Below, piece after piece: positions 62,852-64,000 of a stretch of 64,000 nucleotides of DNA. This DNA comes from Mobiluncus sp034180645 (GTDB lineage Bacteria > Actinomycetota > Actinomycetes > Actinomycetales > Actinomycetaceae), in assembly GCF_034180645.1 (NCBI RefSeq), contig NZ_JAXFNY010000006.1, positions 62,001 through 126,000 on the forward strand, written 5' to 3'. The translations under genes and the position numbers were made by a program. How positions within the stretch are numbered: position 1 is the first letter of the stretch; the number at the start of each line of letters is the position of its first letter. Below the pieces are notes generated by a model. That model did no database searches, had not been told where the DNA came from, and was given only the letters and a program-made list of their open reading frames with translations.

Positions 62852-63823
62852 TCACTGGTTAAAACTCGCGGATTCAGAGTCTGTGGTATCCCCTCTTGCC
62901 GGTCCGGCAGCACTGAAAACTCGTGCTATCAAAGGGTGAGCGCCAAGCCTCGCCGCTACGTTTTCTTGGGAGGGCGCGTCTGGGCACAGAGCGGCGATGG
63001 TCGGACCAGAACCCGAAACTACGGCTTTCAGAGCTCCGGCCTGCTCTGCCGCGGTGATAACTTGTGATAGTTCAGGGAAAATGTCGAGGGCAGCGGCCTG
63101 CAAATCGTTGTGGAGGTATCCGGCCAGCTCGGCGACATCCCCGTCCAGTGCTGCCACAAAGTCTGGTGAGAGCGTAGCGGGCAGCGGTTGCGGATCAGGA
63201 ATCAACCGGTCGAAGGCCCCAAAGACTTTGGGTGTGGACAGTCCCCGGGGGAAAACCGCCAAGACCCAATAACATTTTGTACCGCCCGGTAAACTCAGCA
63301 TTTTATCTCCGAAGCCGAGCCCCAAGGCGTTTCCACCGGTTAACCCGAAGGGCACGTCCGCACCCAGTTTAGCCCCCAGAGACTGCAGCTCAGCGAGGGT
63401 GAATCCCAGTTGGTAAAGCGCGTTCGCCGCGTAGAGCACGCCGGCGGCATCGGCTGACCCTCCAGCCATACCTCCCGCCACCGGAATATTTTTCTCAACC
63501 TTAATGCTGGTGGGAGGCACTTTGGCGCCGTTTACACGCAAGGCCTGGATTGCTTTGAGCGCCAGATTTCCCGGCCCGTCCAGGTTCTTTGGTCCCGTCA
63601 ATCCCGGTGCCAGCACGGTGTGGACCACATCGGTTTCGTCTGCATCACGAGGTTCCACAGTCAAGTATTCCCCAAGGTCCAGGCCCTGAAATACTGTCAA
63701 TAGCTCGTGTCGGGGCTGGTTCGGGGGTCGCTCGCCCACTCGGAGCAACAGGTTTACCTTTCCGGGAGCAAAGACTTTGAGACGTCGCCCCGGTTCATTT
63801 TCAAGGATTCGCACTCCGCTCAT
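62852..63823 (-). CDS. ispE: 4-diphosphocytidyl-2-C-methyl-D-erythritol kinase
   Basis: GHMP kinase of the non-mevalonate isoprenoid pathway. 323 residues. KVFAPGKVNLLLRVGERPP at the N-terminus, the ATP-binding loop PVAGGMAGGSADAAG, GADVPFGLTGGNALGLG, and the C-terminal VSGSGPTIAALC. Its ATG overlaps the rsmA stop by 4 bp (ATGA), so translation is coupled; rsmA-ispE is a conserved actinobacterial pair. Confidence 0.95.
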   Translation of the reverse strand: MSGVRILENEPGRRLKVFAPGKVNLLLRVGERPPNQPRHELLTVFQGLDLGEYLTVEPRDADETDVVHTVLAPGLTGPKNLDGPGNLALKAIQALRVNGAKVPPTSIKVEKNIPVAGGMAGGSADAAGVLYAANALYQLGFTLAELQSLGAKLGADVPFGLTGGNALGLGFGDKMLSLPGGTKCYWVLAVFPRGLSTPKVFGAFDRLIPDPQPLPATLSPDFVAALDGDVAELAGYLHNDLQAAALDIFPELSQVITAAEQAGALKAVVSGSGPTIAALCPDAPSQENVAARLGAHPLIARVFSAAGPARGDTTDSESASFNQ

Positions 63824-64000
63824 TTTGTATCGCTCGTTCCATAAAGTTTTGCACCCGCGATTTTTGTGAAATCTGTGACGCTGAGACGTTCAGCGCGTAA
63901 TCCGGGAGTTATACCAGCAGCCTCGAGCAAAGCCGCGGCCGCATCAGGGGAACCGGCGTATTTAGCCAAAGACTGCCGCAAGGTCTTACGGCGCTGCGAA
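63820..64000 (-). CDS. rsmA: 16S rRNA dimethyladenosine transferase RsmA/KsgA (C-terminal end only)
   Basis: The complement from 63999 reads SQRRKTLRQSLAKYAGSPDA and, further on, ITPGLRAERLSVTDFTKIAG before a TGA at 63820-63822. This is the characteristic C-terminus of KsgA/RsmA, which dimethylates two adenines near the 16S rRNA 3' end. Only about 59 residues lie in the window; the methyltransferase domain is beyond the right edge. Confidence 0.88.
   Translation of the reverse strand, partial: SQRRKTLRQSLAKYAGSPDAAAALLEAAGITPGLRAERLSVTDFTKIAGAKLYGTSDTK

Overview
The window looks like chromosomal DNA of an actinobacterium of intermediate GC, most like the Actinomycetaceae (a Mobiluncus-type organism would fit). 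The clues are mtrA-mtrB-lpqB, the DUF4129/DUF4350/MoxR/DUF58 block, DUF3499, DUF2516, ClpC, a two-domain MutT1 beside ppk1, an encoded tRNA-Glu-Asp-Phe cluster, and many start codons placed where transcription should begin (leaderless mRNAs). The genus is inference from gene content and was not checked by a search. The window is almost entirely core genome. The only clearly accessory DNA is a short scar after tRNA-Lys.

Layout. 1-4057 (-): LpqB (cut by the window edge), MtrB and MtrA, an envelope two-component system. 4199-9754 (+): a membrane protein, DUF4129 protein, DUF4350 protein, MoxR ATPase and DUF58 protein. 9763-10856: a divergent pair (zincin-like protein without HExxH; DUF3499). 10906-13278: divergent pyrophosphatase and DacB. 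13335-19505 (+): a methionine locus, metY-metF-metE-metX, behind a leader with a seven-codon leaderless ORF and nested inverted repeats. 19646-21112: alpha/beta hydrolase. 21158-24243 (-): feoA-feoB-feoC-like ferrous iron uptake with a DtxR-type operator. 24368-27100 (-): pyruvate phosphate dikinase. 27379-29671 (-): ECF sigma factor and a probable membrane anti-sigma factor. 29849-35574 (-): ClpC, Dtd, DUF2516, YgfZ and an unknown membrane protein.

35575-36025 has no protein gene but holds a hairpin-rich segment that could be a small RNA, an 11-bp direct repeat and a promoter. It leads into a phosphate and polyphosphate region: DUF47 and PiT (+), then MutT1-like and Ppk1 (-). tRNA-Lys (42347-42419) is followed by a duplicated tRNA 3' end, an inverted T-arm copy, an IS3-family remnant and a gene that appears to have lost its 5' end. 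Next come nicotinamidase, tRNA-Glu/Asp/Phe, MscS channel and EEP-family phosphatase. 46994-53974 (-) is a housekeeping run: rplY, pth, mfd, a lipoprotein and eno. 53975-54374 has no protein gene but holds a candidate ~120-nt small RNA. The right end has a nitroreductase, tRNA-Gln-glmU-prs (-), a MarR regulator, a four-gene ABC importer (-) of unknown substrate, ispE, and the end of rsmA.

No CRISPR array, prophage, rRNA operon or intact transposon was seen. The points most worth a second look are the structured intergenic segment near 35.7 kb, the met leader near 13.4 kb, the tRNA-Lys scar, and the candidate RNA near 54.2 kb.
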